A DNA stretch of 64,000 nt from Platerodrilus igneus. Taxonomy: Eukaryota; Arthropoda; Insecta; Coleoptera; Lycidae. The stretch lies in the NCBI GenBank assembly GCA_036346225.1, contig JARFIW010001104.1, positions 5,916,001 to 5,980,000 on the forward strand, given 5' to 3'. How positions within the stretch are numbered: position 1 is the stretch's first letter; each line of letters starts with the position of its first letter. The translations under genes and the position numbers were made by a program. The notes under the pieces are model-generated. The model was not told the DNA's origin and ran no database searches. It worked only from the letters and a program-made list of their open reading frames with translations. Below are positions 24,048-33,605 of this stretch, piece after piece.

Positions 24048-25556
24048 TTGGGATATCCTATACTTAGAGAAGAGTGTGAATTAGCATTAAAGAGTCTGAA
24101 AAATAGTAAGGCGCCGGGTACAGATAAGGTGCAAGCAGAAACTCTAAAAGCCGCTGGACAAGCAGTAACAGAACGTCTCTTCCAACTTGTAAACTATATG
24201 TATGAGACAGGCGAGATACTCAAAAATTTCAAACGTAACATCATAGTAACTATACCGAAAAAGAAAGGCGCGGATAGCTGTGAAAATTTTCGAACAATAA
24301 GTTTGACAGCACAAGTGTCAAAAATATTAACTAGAATTGTACAAAGACGAATGGAAAAACGAGCGGAAGAAATACTAGGAGAAGACCAATTTGGGTTTAG
24401 GCAAAACAGGGGAACACGGGAGGCTATTTTAGCTCTGAGAGTGATAATGGAGAAAACAATAGAAAAGGGGGAAAGCATGTATATAGGGTTTGTAGATCTG
24501 GAAAAAGCATTTGACAATGTAAAATGGAAAAAAATGTTTGAAATACTCAAAAAAATTAGAATGAGTTATAGTGATAGACGAATAGTACATAGCTTATACA
24601 AAGAGCAAACAGCAGTAATAGAATTAGAACAGGAACGTAGAGAAGTAAACATTAGGAAAGGGGTGAGACAGGGATGTGCGCTATCCCCATTGATTTTTAA
24701 CTTGTACATAGAAGAGGCAATGAATACTGTCAAATGCGGGAATACATTTGGAATTACTATGCAGGGACAAAAAATTGATATGCTTAGATTTGCAGATGAT
24801 ATAGCGGTATTAGCGTCTAGCAAGGAAGAGTTAGAAGCTGCTCTTAATGAAGTGGAAACGGTTCTAACAGAGAGATACGGTATGAAAATTAACAAAACTA
24901 AAACTAAAGTTCTAGTATGCAAAGGTGGGAAAAATAAATGATAAACAAGAATACAAGTATGTAACACGAACTTACAAGTGGTTAAGGATTTCTGCTACCT
25001 AGGAAGCCAAATAACGCAAGATGGGAAAAGCACAAAAGATATAAAACAAAGATTAACATAAGGTCGTGCTACATTTAACAAGAAAAAGCAACTACTGTGC
25101 TCAAAGACCACAAACATAGAAACAAGGAAAAGATTGCTTAAAACATATGTGTGGAGCACAGCACTGTACGGCTGTGAAGCCTGGACAGTAGGAGAAGCGG
25201 ACAAGAAAAAGGTAGAAGCCTTTGAAATGTGGTGCCATAGACGTATGATGAAGATATCATGGACAGACAAAGTTAAGAACGAATAGGTACTAAAAATAGT
25301 AGGGAAGAAAGAAATATGTGGAAAACGGTAAAAAATAGGAGAGATAGGATGATAGGCCACATGCTACGGCATGAGGCAATAGTGCGGAATATATTAGAAG
25401 CAGAGATAGGAAAAAAGAGAAGAAGAGGCAGACCTAGGTTAGACTACTGCACACATAGTAAAAGATGTAGGCTGTAGGGGTTTCAGAGAGATGTGTAGGC
25501 TAGCCCAGAATAGAAATCAATGGAGGTATGCATCCAACCAATCCCAAGATGGATAA
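24048..25556 (+). pseudogene. RTE-type LINE reverse transcriptase, near full-length
   Basis: The 24048-24941 segment is open for 297 codons: APGTDKVQAE, a PKKKGADSCENFR finger, DQFGFRQNRGTREA, VDLEKAFDNVKW (first catalytic Asp), VRQGCALSPLIFN and RFADDIAVLASS (catalytic FADD). A stop at 24939-24941 interrupts it. The C-terminal part to about 25556 continues with stops and a frameshift and includes YGCEAWT and the NQSQDG-type end. All RT catalytic residues are present, but the reading is broken in at least three places. It is the same family as the minus-strand copy at 1489-2607, with high identity. Confidence 0.87.
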
Positions 25557-26611
25557 ACTAATGACGAAAAAATAACTGGGCTTAAACATGATGATTATTA
25601 TAAGTAACTACAAGAATTGGTTGGGCAATATTCTCGAATAATGTTAAGTGTGTGATAGGATTTACTGAAAAACCATTATTTCGGCAAATGTCTAAGTGTT
25701 GGGGAATCTTGGTAGCCACAGGTTGCTTAACCCCCTTCACTGAATCTCGGTGAAATAGGGCATAAAATTAGAAAACAATAGAAGGGGAACACGCTACATA
25801 CATATGCTGTGTGAGAATTTCAGGGAACTATGTAGACTAGCTCAGAATATTAATAAGTGCAGGTATGTGTCCAACCAGTTTTGAGATGGAAAACCTAATG
25901 ACGAAAAAATAAGTGCAGATAAATCTGATGATTAGTATAAACAACTAGTTGTTGGTTGCGAAATATCTGCAACTAATGTTGACTGTGCGAAAAGATATAT
26001 TGGAAAATATATTAAATTGGTAAATGGTTAAGTGTTGGGGGAACTTGGCAGCCACAGGCTGCTTACCTCCCTTCACAACCACTGAAGGTCGGAGAAATAG
26101 GGTAATATAATGGTAAAACAATAGAAGGTGACCAAACGGCATTTAACAAGAAAGAACAGCGCCTATGAGGAAAGACAACAAACATAGAACAAGAAGAAAA
26201 TTGATGAAAGCATATATGTGGAGCACAGCACAGTATGCCTATGAAATACGGGCAGTCTGAAACGCAGACAGAAAAACGGTAGCAGCCTTTTGAAATGCTA
26301 TGCTTCAGATGTATGAGGATGATAAAGATAATATCAAATAGGTTATAGAAACAGTTGGGGAACAAGGATATCTTTGGGAAAAAAATAGAAGAAAGAGAAG
26401 GGCAGAATACGTTCTAAGGCATTTTTGGGGAATAGTATGGGATATATGACAAGCAGAGGTAGGAAAAAAGAGGCGGATGTAGACCGAGATGAGATAGTTA
26501 CAGATGCAAACTGTGCAAATTTCAGGGAAATCTGTAGGTTAGTTCAGAATAGGAAACAATGATGGTACACGTCTAACCAGTTCCAGGACTGAAGACCTAA
26601 TGATGATGATG
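25557..26611 (+). repeat. Compound LINE 3' region: decayed extra copies of the 3' end
   Basis: After the RT stop come further stretches resembling the LINE's own ORF end. One at about 25800-25905 has '.cagggaact.tgtag.ctagctcagaat' and a 'caaccagtt.tgagatgg' ending. A longer one at 26130-26611 begins with 'cggcatttaacaagaaa' (the region encoding FNKKKQLLCSK) and runs to the (GAT)n tail. The same arrangement, inverted, is present at 427-1480 and in part at 44040-44365. It belongs to the LINE family rather than to one locus. Confidence 0.75.
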
Positions 26612-27120
26612 ATTGCTATATAACCAGCCTGTTCTTTTTTTTATTATGATTGTAGTTTATATCACTTTGTATTCAAAATTTATTACATTGATGTTTGGTG
26701 TTTAATTTGTTAACGTAGCAATATAATAAGTGTATGTGGGTGTGCACGTGTGAGAGTGTGTGGTGTATGGGAGGGTGGGTGCGTGTGTGTACACATTTGT
26801 AACCATCAAAATCTACGCAAACCTATGGATCTAATGCGTTTGTGATCACATATATAACCACCAAAAATACTTTGAAACAAGTGTAATTTTTGTTATAGTT
26901 GCATTGTATGAGCTTGTTTAAACCTACTTTTAAAATATAGGTTATTTCTCTTCAGTATCAGTTGAGATACAGGCTTGACCATTAAGTGATTTTTTCTTAT
27001 GGCCATATATGTAGCCACTAAAGCTTAAAAGGTTAATTTGCACATGTCCACTGATAAAGGGCTTAGATCGTAATAAATAATAATCAGTTGTCAACCATAT
27101 CACATATTTTTTTGTTACAG

Positions 27121-27242
27121 GTGATACCCGCAACGGTGATAACTCGTTAGTTGTAAGTATGGAACTTAATGGTGTCATCTATCAAGGAGTGCTTTTTGCA
27201 CAATCGTCTCCTTCCAGTAGTAGAACGGCATTAACTTCTTAA
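27121..27242 (+). CDS. retn: dead ringer/ARID3 homologue, last exon (REKLES end, stop)
   Basis: The exon follows the acceptor ...ttgttacag at 27120. With the G from the previous exon it encodes GDTRNGDNSLVVSMELNGVI, then YQGVLFAQSSPSSS and a short tail ending in TALTS and TAA (27240-27242). This is the conserved C-terminal half of the REKLES region of ARID3/dead ringer proteins, which in the vertebrate relatives serves self-association and nuclear localisation control. It is 39 complete codons plus the split one. There are no lesions, so the host gene is presumably intact despite the TE-laden intron. It is too small to be found as a stand-alone open frame. Confidence 0.93.
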
Positions 27243-27284
27243 GATATATTTATCTTTTACTAGTACAAGTCTCCAATGATGGCA

Positions 27285-27290
27285 AATAAA
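27285..27290 (+). promoter_or_regulatory. First AATAAA polyadenylation signal candidate of retn
   Basis: AATAAA lies 43 bases after the retn stop. It would give a very short 3' UTR. Another AATAAA lies at 27536-27541. Which is used cannot be told from sequence. Confidence 0.45.
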
Positions 27291-27535
27291 ACGTGTTAAT
27301 GTAAATTATGTATGTATAACAGTGTAATTAAACAAATGGTACTGTTTAATACACTAGTTATAAACTATTTCTACATTTTAAATTCATATCGAATTAAACA
27401 CCAAAATATTCCGAAAGCAAATTTGTTGAATACTTTTGGTTTTTAAATTGTCCTAAAATAATTAGTGTTTTGGCCAGTTTTTATTTTTATACCTTTGACT
27501 TTTTACATAGTTGTAAATATTATAAATACTTTAGT

Positions 27536-27541
27536 AATAAA
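27536..27541 (+). promoter_or_regulatory. Second AATAAA polyadenylation signal candidate of retn
   Basis: AATAAA lies about 295 bases after the stop codon, in AT-rich 3' flank, followed by a T-rich stretch (about 27570-27610) that could act as a downstream element. Confidence 0.4.
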
Positions 27542-28837
27542 ACAGTATTTTACAGTAGCGTGTGATAGATTTTAAAATTTTTGTATATCTACCAAAAGAC
27601 TGTTATTTTATTAATATTATAATTATTACTTTAAAAATTACTTGAAGTTAATTAATATTTATTAAGCAATTTAGAATATTTATAAACTAGTAAAAGTAGA
27701 AATTTATTGCAATATTAGAAGTGTAACCGTTCATGCAACCCTTTTGTGTGGATATAGCATTAGTACATAAAACATCCCTTTGAAAATTGTAATATGTAGT
27801 TATTTTTGTCTTTTCGATTACTTTGAAAGTCTCAGGGATACTACAAATATAAACCTATCTCAAAGAAAAATTGTTATTCCTTTTTTTAAGTAAGTTTTCT
27901 ATTTGAACATAAATAATAAAAAAAAGTTTTTTATTAATGTGCCTTTTCACCCAACTGTCAATCTTGTCACAAATTTGATTTTTATTGTTCCAACTCGGAC
28001 TCCACGATGCGGTACCAATGTTGCAAATTCGATTTTTTGTTATTTAGATGGGGTACGCAAATGTTTACTCAGTTCGAGCTCCAAAGTGTTGGGCGTTAAT
28101 GTAGCAGTTTTTATTTTTAGCCTCGCATTGTTGGGCCAATATAACGGTTTTTGTTTTTGATTTGACTCGGAATTTAAAGGGACTTAAACTTTTTACATGT
28201 GTTGGGCGGAACTATCAAAACTTGCTACGTCGGCGACTAGCTTGGTTATCCCTTGGGAGATCATGAAAAGAGTAGGGTTAAAATATTTTTCATGAAATTG
28301 AAAGCTATATAAAGTGAAGTTGAACGCCAAGCGAGTGTTAAGGATATGTGATTTTAGGATAGATACAAAAACCCAATCGAAATGGGTCTTTTAAAATTTT
28401 TAATTTATCATTTTTAGAAAATGGAACATTCAAATCTGAGTGTATGCTTCGCCATTTTCTGTTGTGATAAAAATTTGTGGTTTATTTGTTCGACGGTGAT
28501 TTATTTATTTCTCTGGTTATGGTGAAAAGTTTGTGTTACAGGAATCTTTGGTAAATGATAACTATAGATTAAAAATAAGCAAGGTGAGAAATTTTACTGT
28601 CGGTTTCGTATTGTCTAAAATTAAATTACTTATCTATAACTGTGTTTGCTGCTTCCCATTATTTTAATGCAATTTTAATATTTGATAAGAAATTAGAATA
28701 GAGAATGATGTAGCTTTCAGTAACCTTGATAAAGTCAATGTAAAAAGAAACGATTGCACTAAAATTTAAATAATAAGAAATAAGTAATAAATAACTTTAA
28801 ATATGGGTCCTTGTTATTGTTTCACCTTGTCGAACTC
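27542..28837. other. 3' flank of retn; PBS-like repeat units at 27990-28140
   Basis: No gene seen. Between 27990 and 28140 there are three units related to the 17085 tandem repeat ('actccacgatgcggtacc', 'agctccaaagtgttgggcg', 'agcctcgcattgttgggcc'), each followed by a T-rich 'gttattt'-like tail. The rest is AT-rich, unrecognised sequence. Confidence 0.45.
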
Positions 28838-29236
28838 AATTAATCAATCAATCAATCAATTTATTAGTTCATAAATATACCATGCAGGTGTTAAACATGT
28901 CATTAATATTAAAAATACAAATAAATACATATATATGCATATACACATACATATACATACATAAATAAATAAAAGATGGAGTATACCAATAAATACGTAC
29001 AAATAAAAGGTAGTGTATACACTAAATCCAGTTATATTATAAAATCTCCAATCTTACAATAGGAGAAAAGTTATGGATTAATCACGTTAAATTAAATTAG
29101 TTGCTTCTGTCTGCAAAGTAATCAGCAAGAGTATAATAGGCCTTTTTTAATAAGCTACAAAATGCGTTGTTATCCTGTACAGATTTAATGCATATTGGTA
29201 GAGCATTGAATATTTTTTCCCCATATAAAACCATGA

Positions 29237-30328
29237 TTATTTAATTAAATGTGATTTTGGAATGGGTAGGCGTAGGTCTGTTTTGCTAGCTCTAGTAATT
29301 GTATTTAATCTAACTATAGTTGCCTGTGATGACTTGTGTTTTTGAAGCAGTTTTGCAGTTTCGAATATGTAAAAACAGGTTAAGGTGAGAATACTGTTGT
29401 TTATAAAAAGAGGTTTACAGGAGTCTCGATTAGCGGCTTTATAAATGTAACGAATGGATCTCTTTTGTAAAATAAATATCGATTTTAATTTCTCTTGTGA
29501 TGTTGCCCCTCCCCAATAAACAATGCCATATCGTAAATAAGATTCAATTAAAGCAAAGTAGGCCCATCGTGCTATTTCGCTGCCAAGTTCAAATGCTATT
29601 GTACAAATTGCAAAACAGTTTTTTGAATGTTTTTTAGAAAGTATATCTATGTGAGTATGCCATTTCAAAGTGCTCTCAATATAAAGACCCAAAAATTTTG
29701 TTTCAGTAGTTGTCGAAAGAATAGACTGTCCAATGGCAATTGGTCGTAGTGTTCCCTTGGAGGTTATTATTTTGGTTTTATAGAGATTTAAGCTTAGATC
29801 ATTACTGTTGTACCACTCCATTTTTCTTGCAATATCGTGTTGTATCGTGTTTGCGAGAACAGTTGCATTTGAATCGGACCATAATATACATGTGTCATCA
29901 GCAAATAATGTACAAGCTCCTGAAATATTGAGCTGAAAAATGTCATTAATATAAAGTAAAAATAGGACAGGCCCTAAAACAGATCCTTGCGGTACTCCGC
30001 ATGATACAGGAATGGGCAAAGATAGTTTATTAGAGCTTTTGACTATTTGCATTCTGCCGTCTAGGTAGGTTTTAAACCAGTTTAGTGCTACCCCACGAAT
30101 TCCATATAATTCTAATTTTTGTAATAAGAGTTTATGACTAACACAGTCAAAAGCTTTTGAAATGTCACAAAACATTACTGAGAGTATTTTATTATCATTA
30201 ATATTGAAATAAATATTATCTAGTAAATTGAGCATAGCATCATTTGTGTTTAGTTTATTCCAAAATCCAAATTGAATAGGCGATAATATATTAAACTTAT
30301 TTAAATAATTCAAGAGTCGTAGTTTCAC
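29237..30328 (-). pseudogene. CR1/L2-group LINE reverse transcriptase
   Basis: A 363-codon open stretch covers most of the RT and the C-terminus. Motifs in order: LSPIQFGFWNKLNTNDA, MFCDISKAFDCVSHKLLL (first Asp), LYGIRGVALNWFKTYLDGR, CGVPQGSVLGPVLFLLYIN, LFADDTCILW (catalytic FADD), LSLNLYKTK, TKFLGLYIE and SYLRYGIVYWG. Catalytic residues are intact. The N-terminal fingers and linker (30340-30740) are present but full of stops, so the whole protein is not translatable. It is the best-preserved RT of this group in the window. Confidence 0.85.
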
Positions 30329-30744
30329 CAGTTTTTCTATTATTTTAGATAATGTTGATAATAGTGCTATGGGCCTATAGTTAGAGGCCTCTAAAGAATT
30401 GCCACATTTATGTAATGGAATAATTATTGCTGTTTTGAGGGCTGATGGGAACTGCCCTACGTTAAAGGATTCATTAATTATGTCTAGAAAGATTTCCTTT
30501 GCGTTACTTGAAAGATTATCAATAATTTTTAAAGATATGTTATCAATGCCTACTGAGTTTTTATTTTTTATTGAGCTTATGGCAGCTATTAGTTCAAGAG
30601 GTGTCGCCGGGTAGAAGAAAAAATTTAGATGCGAGTATGTTTGCTTTATATGTGTCCAAAAAATTTTGGGGTCTGATTTACCATTAATTGATGAGGTGAG
30701 CTTGGTGGCAACCGAACAGAAATAGGAATTTAAATAGTTAGGAT

Positions 30745-31650
30745 TTAATTCAATTTATCTTTATCATTTCGTTTCACGTTCGTGCCTCGTAGCTCATTTA
30801 TAATAGTCCATGTTTCTTTCGATTTATTATTTGCATTGTTTAAACGATTGTTATAATACATTGACTTAGCTAGCTTAACAGTAGTTCTATAGATCATTCT
30901 ATATTTAAGGTAGTATTGGAGAAAGGTTTTATTGTGAATATATTTTTTCATGTGACCAAAGAAGCGTAAATTTTTTAAAGATGTTTTTATTCCTATAGTA
31001 ACCCACGGACTCGTGGTTTTTGTTTTAATTGAATTCATTGGAAATGACCTTATGATTAACATATTTAACATACTACTAAAAAAGTTAAATTTATCATTAA
31101 ATGTTTCTTGTAACAAACATCTTTTCCAGTCGGCTTTGCAGCATGCTTCATTAAATCTCTTAAAGTTTTGCTTTGAAAATAATCTGCCAACTTTTGTTCT
31201 AGATTTACTATGATTTTTCCTTACTGATAGAAGCAAGTCAGCTACTACCGCCTGGTGATCAGCTAGCCCGTCAATAACCCGTGAAGTAACTGTATCATTG
31301 CCAAGATTGGTACATATATAATCAATAATAAATCCGCCATTTTTGTACCGAGTGAAATCTTTTACATGCATTTGCAATCAAAAGATAGTAGTAAATTTTC
31401 TAAACTAGTTTTTGTTGCAGAGACTAGAGTAATCTATATTAAAATCTCCGGCTAGGAGTATTTTACTCTTCTTTGGAAGATTATCAAGTAATAGTTCTAG
31501 ATTTTTTAAGAAGACGTTTATGTTAGATTGCAGCTGTCCTGGTGATCGATATATGCAAATAATAAAAAGATGTGCATCTTCTCTGAATGCAACAGTAAAT
31601 TCAAATTGTTGTTCGACAAGTACTTTCTGAATTCGATAAATATTTATAGA
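30745..31650 (-). pseudogene. CR1/L2-group LINE endonuclease, C-terminal half
   Basis: 31377-30745 reads as the end of the apurinic-like endonuclease plus linker: GGFIIDYICTNLG, SRVIDGLADHQAVVADLL (Asp-His), then a Lys-rich linker with TSPWVTIGIKTSLKN and ETWTIINELRGTN. Upstream, after a stop, 31640-31400 gives FIICIYRSPGQLQ and ILLAGDFNIDYSSL (catalytic GDFN). The element is cut near 31650, so the endonuclease N-terminus is missing. Confidence 0.75.
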
Positions 31651-32389
31651 AACAAAAATTTGAAACGCGTTTTGTTTTAAGACACAAGTCTGTTAAACTA
31701 AAAAAATTAAAAATGTTAAAATGTTAAAATGATGGTAGAGTCTTTAGTAGCGAGAGGTGGTACTTAACTTAGGTCCTAGGGACCTTGGGATCTAGTAACG
31801 AGTGGAGTAACAACATGACGAAAACAATAACAGTATTTAATGAATAATAAATAAACTCTAGCTAAATGACATGTTTACAAAATATGAAGCGGTATAAGAG
31901 TTAAACAATTATAATAATAAAGAATTACTTACGTGACCATCTTGATTAGGGTTTCTTTAGCATCTATAAAGGGTTAAATCACCACTTGAATGAGAGCCAA
32001 CTCGCTCTACAGCAAACGACCCATAACTTGGCTAGCTGCTTAGCTGCCCACAAGCTACCGATGAGTGGAAGGGTGTTTTGGCTTTTTGTACATGCTGACT
32101 CAAGGATACTGGTTTCTACGGAAGGCTTTGGCGTGTGATAATCAGTATAGAGGTTATCCAAAACTTCCTAGTTTGTATAATCTTACAGGAAAACTGATTA
32201 TGAAAAATACAAAGTAACTAACCAATGTGGTACAGATTAAGAGGAAAGAACACGAAACATTAAGATTTGGTATGAACAAGATAATGCAAAGTAGATTGCA
32301 AAGTTTACTAAAATACAGGATGCGGAATGTATTGATTGTTACAATGTTGCATTTCTAAAAGCAATCTAAAATAATGGTTTTGCTATATA
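31651..32389. other. No supported gene
   Basis: No coding signature. 'aatgttaaaatgttaaaatg' near 31710 is a short tandem. The rest could be the leader of the BEL/Pao remnant that follows, but no LTR pair was found. Confidence 0.35.
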
Positions 32390-33605
32390 CAACACTACAC
32401 CCTTGTCAAAAACATATACCTTGTATCAACCGTCTTAGTAGTTCACACGTTTTGACTAAGTGTAATTTCACTATTTCTTGCCGTCAGTGTAGTAAATGTC
32501 ATCATTCTTTATTGTACTATAATCGCATTTCACCTAAGCCTGCTACTGCTACTATTGACAATGCTCCCGCCGCTTCTAGGGTTTCACCTGCTACTAATTC
32601 CGCTCTTCAAGGCCGCTATAAACCATCCGCTCCTCTTTTTTGTGATGAAATATTCGCTTCGTCTAGCAGTAGTGGACCGTCAACGTTGAATGTGTTCTTA
32701 TTTAATTCACTTGCCAAAACTTCAATTGTGTTACTCTCCACCATTCAAGTGTAAATCGCTGATCGCTCTGGTTCTTTCCAGAAACTTCGTTGTTTACTCA
32801 ACTTTGATAGTATGACTTCATTTCGCAAAATGGTGTGAAACGATTGGGTGTCCGTGCTGTTCCGTATTCTCTATCCGTTAGTGGTTTAGGCTCCGCGACT
32901 ATGCAAGGCGTTATAACCGTTTCGCTCAAACTTATAGGGGCTTCCTCATCTATTATCACTTTTGAAGCTATCGTACTTTTTTAAATTTGTGAAAATTTTC
33001 CTACCACTAATATTTATTCTGAACATTTCGCTAATCTAGCTAATCTCAAGTTGGCCGATCCGCTATTTGCTCAATCTGGAGTTTTTGATGTATTACTTGG
33101 CGCAGATATTCGTTATAGTCATTTAAAAGGTCGTATCCAAAATTTAAGCGATTAAGCTATTGCAGGCGCCTCCGTGGCGTAGTGGTATGCGTGTGTCTAC
33201 TACACCCAAAGTCCCGGGTTCAAATCTCGACACGGTCCCCTTGAAAAATATTAGGCAAGCATTTTTCACAAAAATACGCCCTCGTTCGGATGAGAAGTAA
33301 AATGGAGGTCCCGTGTGTGAGTGTTATCACGCACGCTAAAAATTCCTACCTTACTTGGAACAGCAAGGGTTCGGCAAAATTCCAAATTTTCCAAAAAAAC
33401 TCGCTTCCTGGCCAATATAGTACCTTCGGATGGAGCATTAAAAAATCACATGTAAGATTAAGCTATTGTTCTTAACACTATTTTTGGATGTGCTTTATTA
33501 GGAAACATAGCAGCCTCACCCGCTTCTGAAGTCATTAGCATCTTTTGTATGACTGAGTCTGCTTCCTCCCGAGAAGATATTTTTGCGAAACTATGGGTAG
33601 TTGGA
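32390..33605 (+). pseudogene. BEL/Pao gag zinc knuckle and aspartic protease remnant
   Basis: From 32395 the translation shows a gag zinc-knuckle end (INRLSSSHVLTKCNF, CRQCSKCHHSLLYY) and a Ser/Ala/Pro-rich linker. The A17-type protease segment follows: RSGSFQKLRCLLNFDSM (about 32765-32815; the usual active DSG reads FDS), and further on LKLADPLFAQSGVFDVLLGA and DIRYSHLKGR (33045-33132). After the SINE the reading continues as NTIFGCALLGN and REDIFAKLW (33470-33600), the start of the RT region. Several stops and frameshifts are present. The remainder of pol is missing. Confidence 0.78.
33150..33468 (+). mobile_element. tRNA-derived SINE with 13-bp TSD
   Basis: GATTAAGCTATTG flanks a 293-bp element (33150-33162 and 33456-33468). 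The head is tRNA-like: A box in 'cgtggcgtagtggtatgcg' and B box in 'gggttcaaatc' spaced as in a Pol III promoter. The body has 'gcaagcatttttcacaaaaa', 'ggaggtcccgtgtgtgagtg' and 'ctcgcttcctggccaat', and it ends 'aaaatcacatgta'. It splits the BEL/Pao remnant. Nearly identical copies occur at 40417-40710 (minus) and, more decayed, between 45284 and 51980. Confidence 0.9.

Larger units (their letters stand above)
22087..26611 (+). mobile_element. Near-complete RTE-type LINE with 11-bp TSD
   Basis: ATTGCTATATA is directly repeated at 22076-22086 and 26612-26622, flanking a 4525-bp element. The 5' end 'cccattt.gaa.ggacctgcacc' matches the other two 5' ends in the window. The 3' end is a (GAT)n tail. 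Gene order is endonuclease (22460-23250), linker, and RT (24048-25550), followed by a compound 3' region of decayed 3'-end repeats. A 164-bp foreign insert with its own 9-bp flanking repeats sits at 23833-23996. The target is the 3' part of a piggyBac element, so this insertion is younger than the piggyBac. Confidence 0.92.
19501..27032 (+). mobile_element. piggyBac element flanked by TTAA, with nested LINE
   Basis: TTAA stands at both ends (19497-19500 and 27033-27036), the invariant piggyBac target. The left end begins CCCTTTAACGCTCAGT. The right end, reverse-complemented, begins CCTTTTAAGCTTTAGT, giving a short imperfect terminal inverted repeat. Both subterminal regions carry repeated 'acatatgtgaccac'-like words (about 19545-19740 and 26845-27020). 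The transposase lies at 20233-22036. The LINE at 22087-26611 interrupts the 3' untranslated part. Without it the element would be about 3.0 kb, a normal size. It lies in the retn intron, 88 bp before the last exon. Confidence 0.88.
10893..27120 (+). other. retn: retn intron, 16.2 kb, filled with transposable elements
   Basis: The intron is bounded by a gtaagt donor at 10893 and a tttttttgttacag acceptor ending at 27120. The codon split (G|GT, Gly) is preserved across it, and the two exons read as continuous REKLES sequence. It contains a foldback repeat, a piggyBac remnant, two gypsy fragments, a tandem repeat, and a piggyBac with a nested 4.5-kb LINE that ends only 88 bp before the acceptor. 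Most of the intron length is TE-derived. Confidence 0.9.
28838..31650 (-). mobile_element. CR1/L2-group LINE, 5'-truncated
   Basis: Minus-strand LINE running from an endonuclease fragment near 31650 to a microsatellite tail (GATT)n at 28838-28861, the simple-repeat type of 3' end seen in L2-like LINEs. The RT type (YGIRG...NWFKTYL, GVPQGSVLGPVLFLLYINDI) is characteristic of the CR1/L2/Crack group. A related, more decayed copy in the opposite direction is at 35600-38430. The element sits 1.6 kb after the retn last exon. Confidence 0.75.

Noticed and set aside
28845..28975. CRISPR-like or regulatory repeat in the 'aatcaatcaatc...atacatac' stretch
   Set aside because: Simple-sequence tail of a LINE and adjacent AT-rich microsatellite; no spacer structure, and the genome is eukaryotic.
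32374..32754. A host cysteine-rich protein gene
   Set aside because: The Cys/His pattern, linker and following protease words match BEL/Pao gag-pol; stops and frameshifts follow.
33163..33240. A functional tRNA gene (A and B boxes, tRNA-like fold)
   Set aside because: It is the head of a SINE: followed by a conserved 220-bp body and flanked by a TSD, with other copies having the same body. The tRNA-like part does not fold cleanly.
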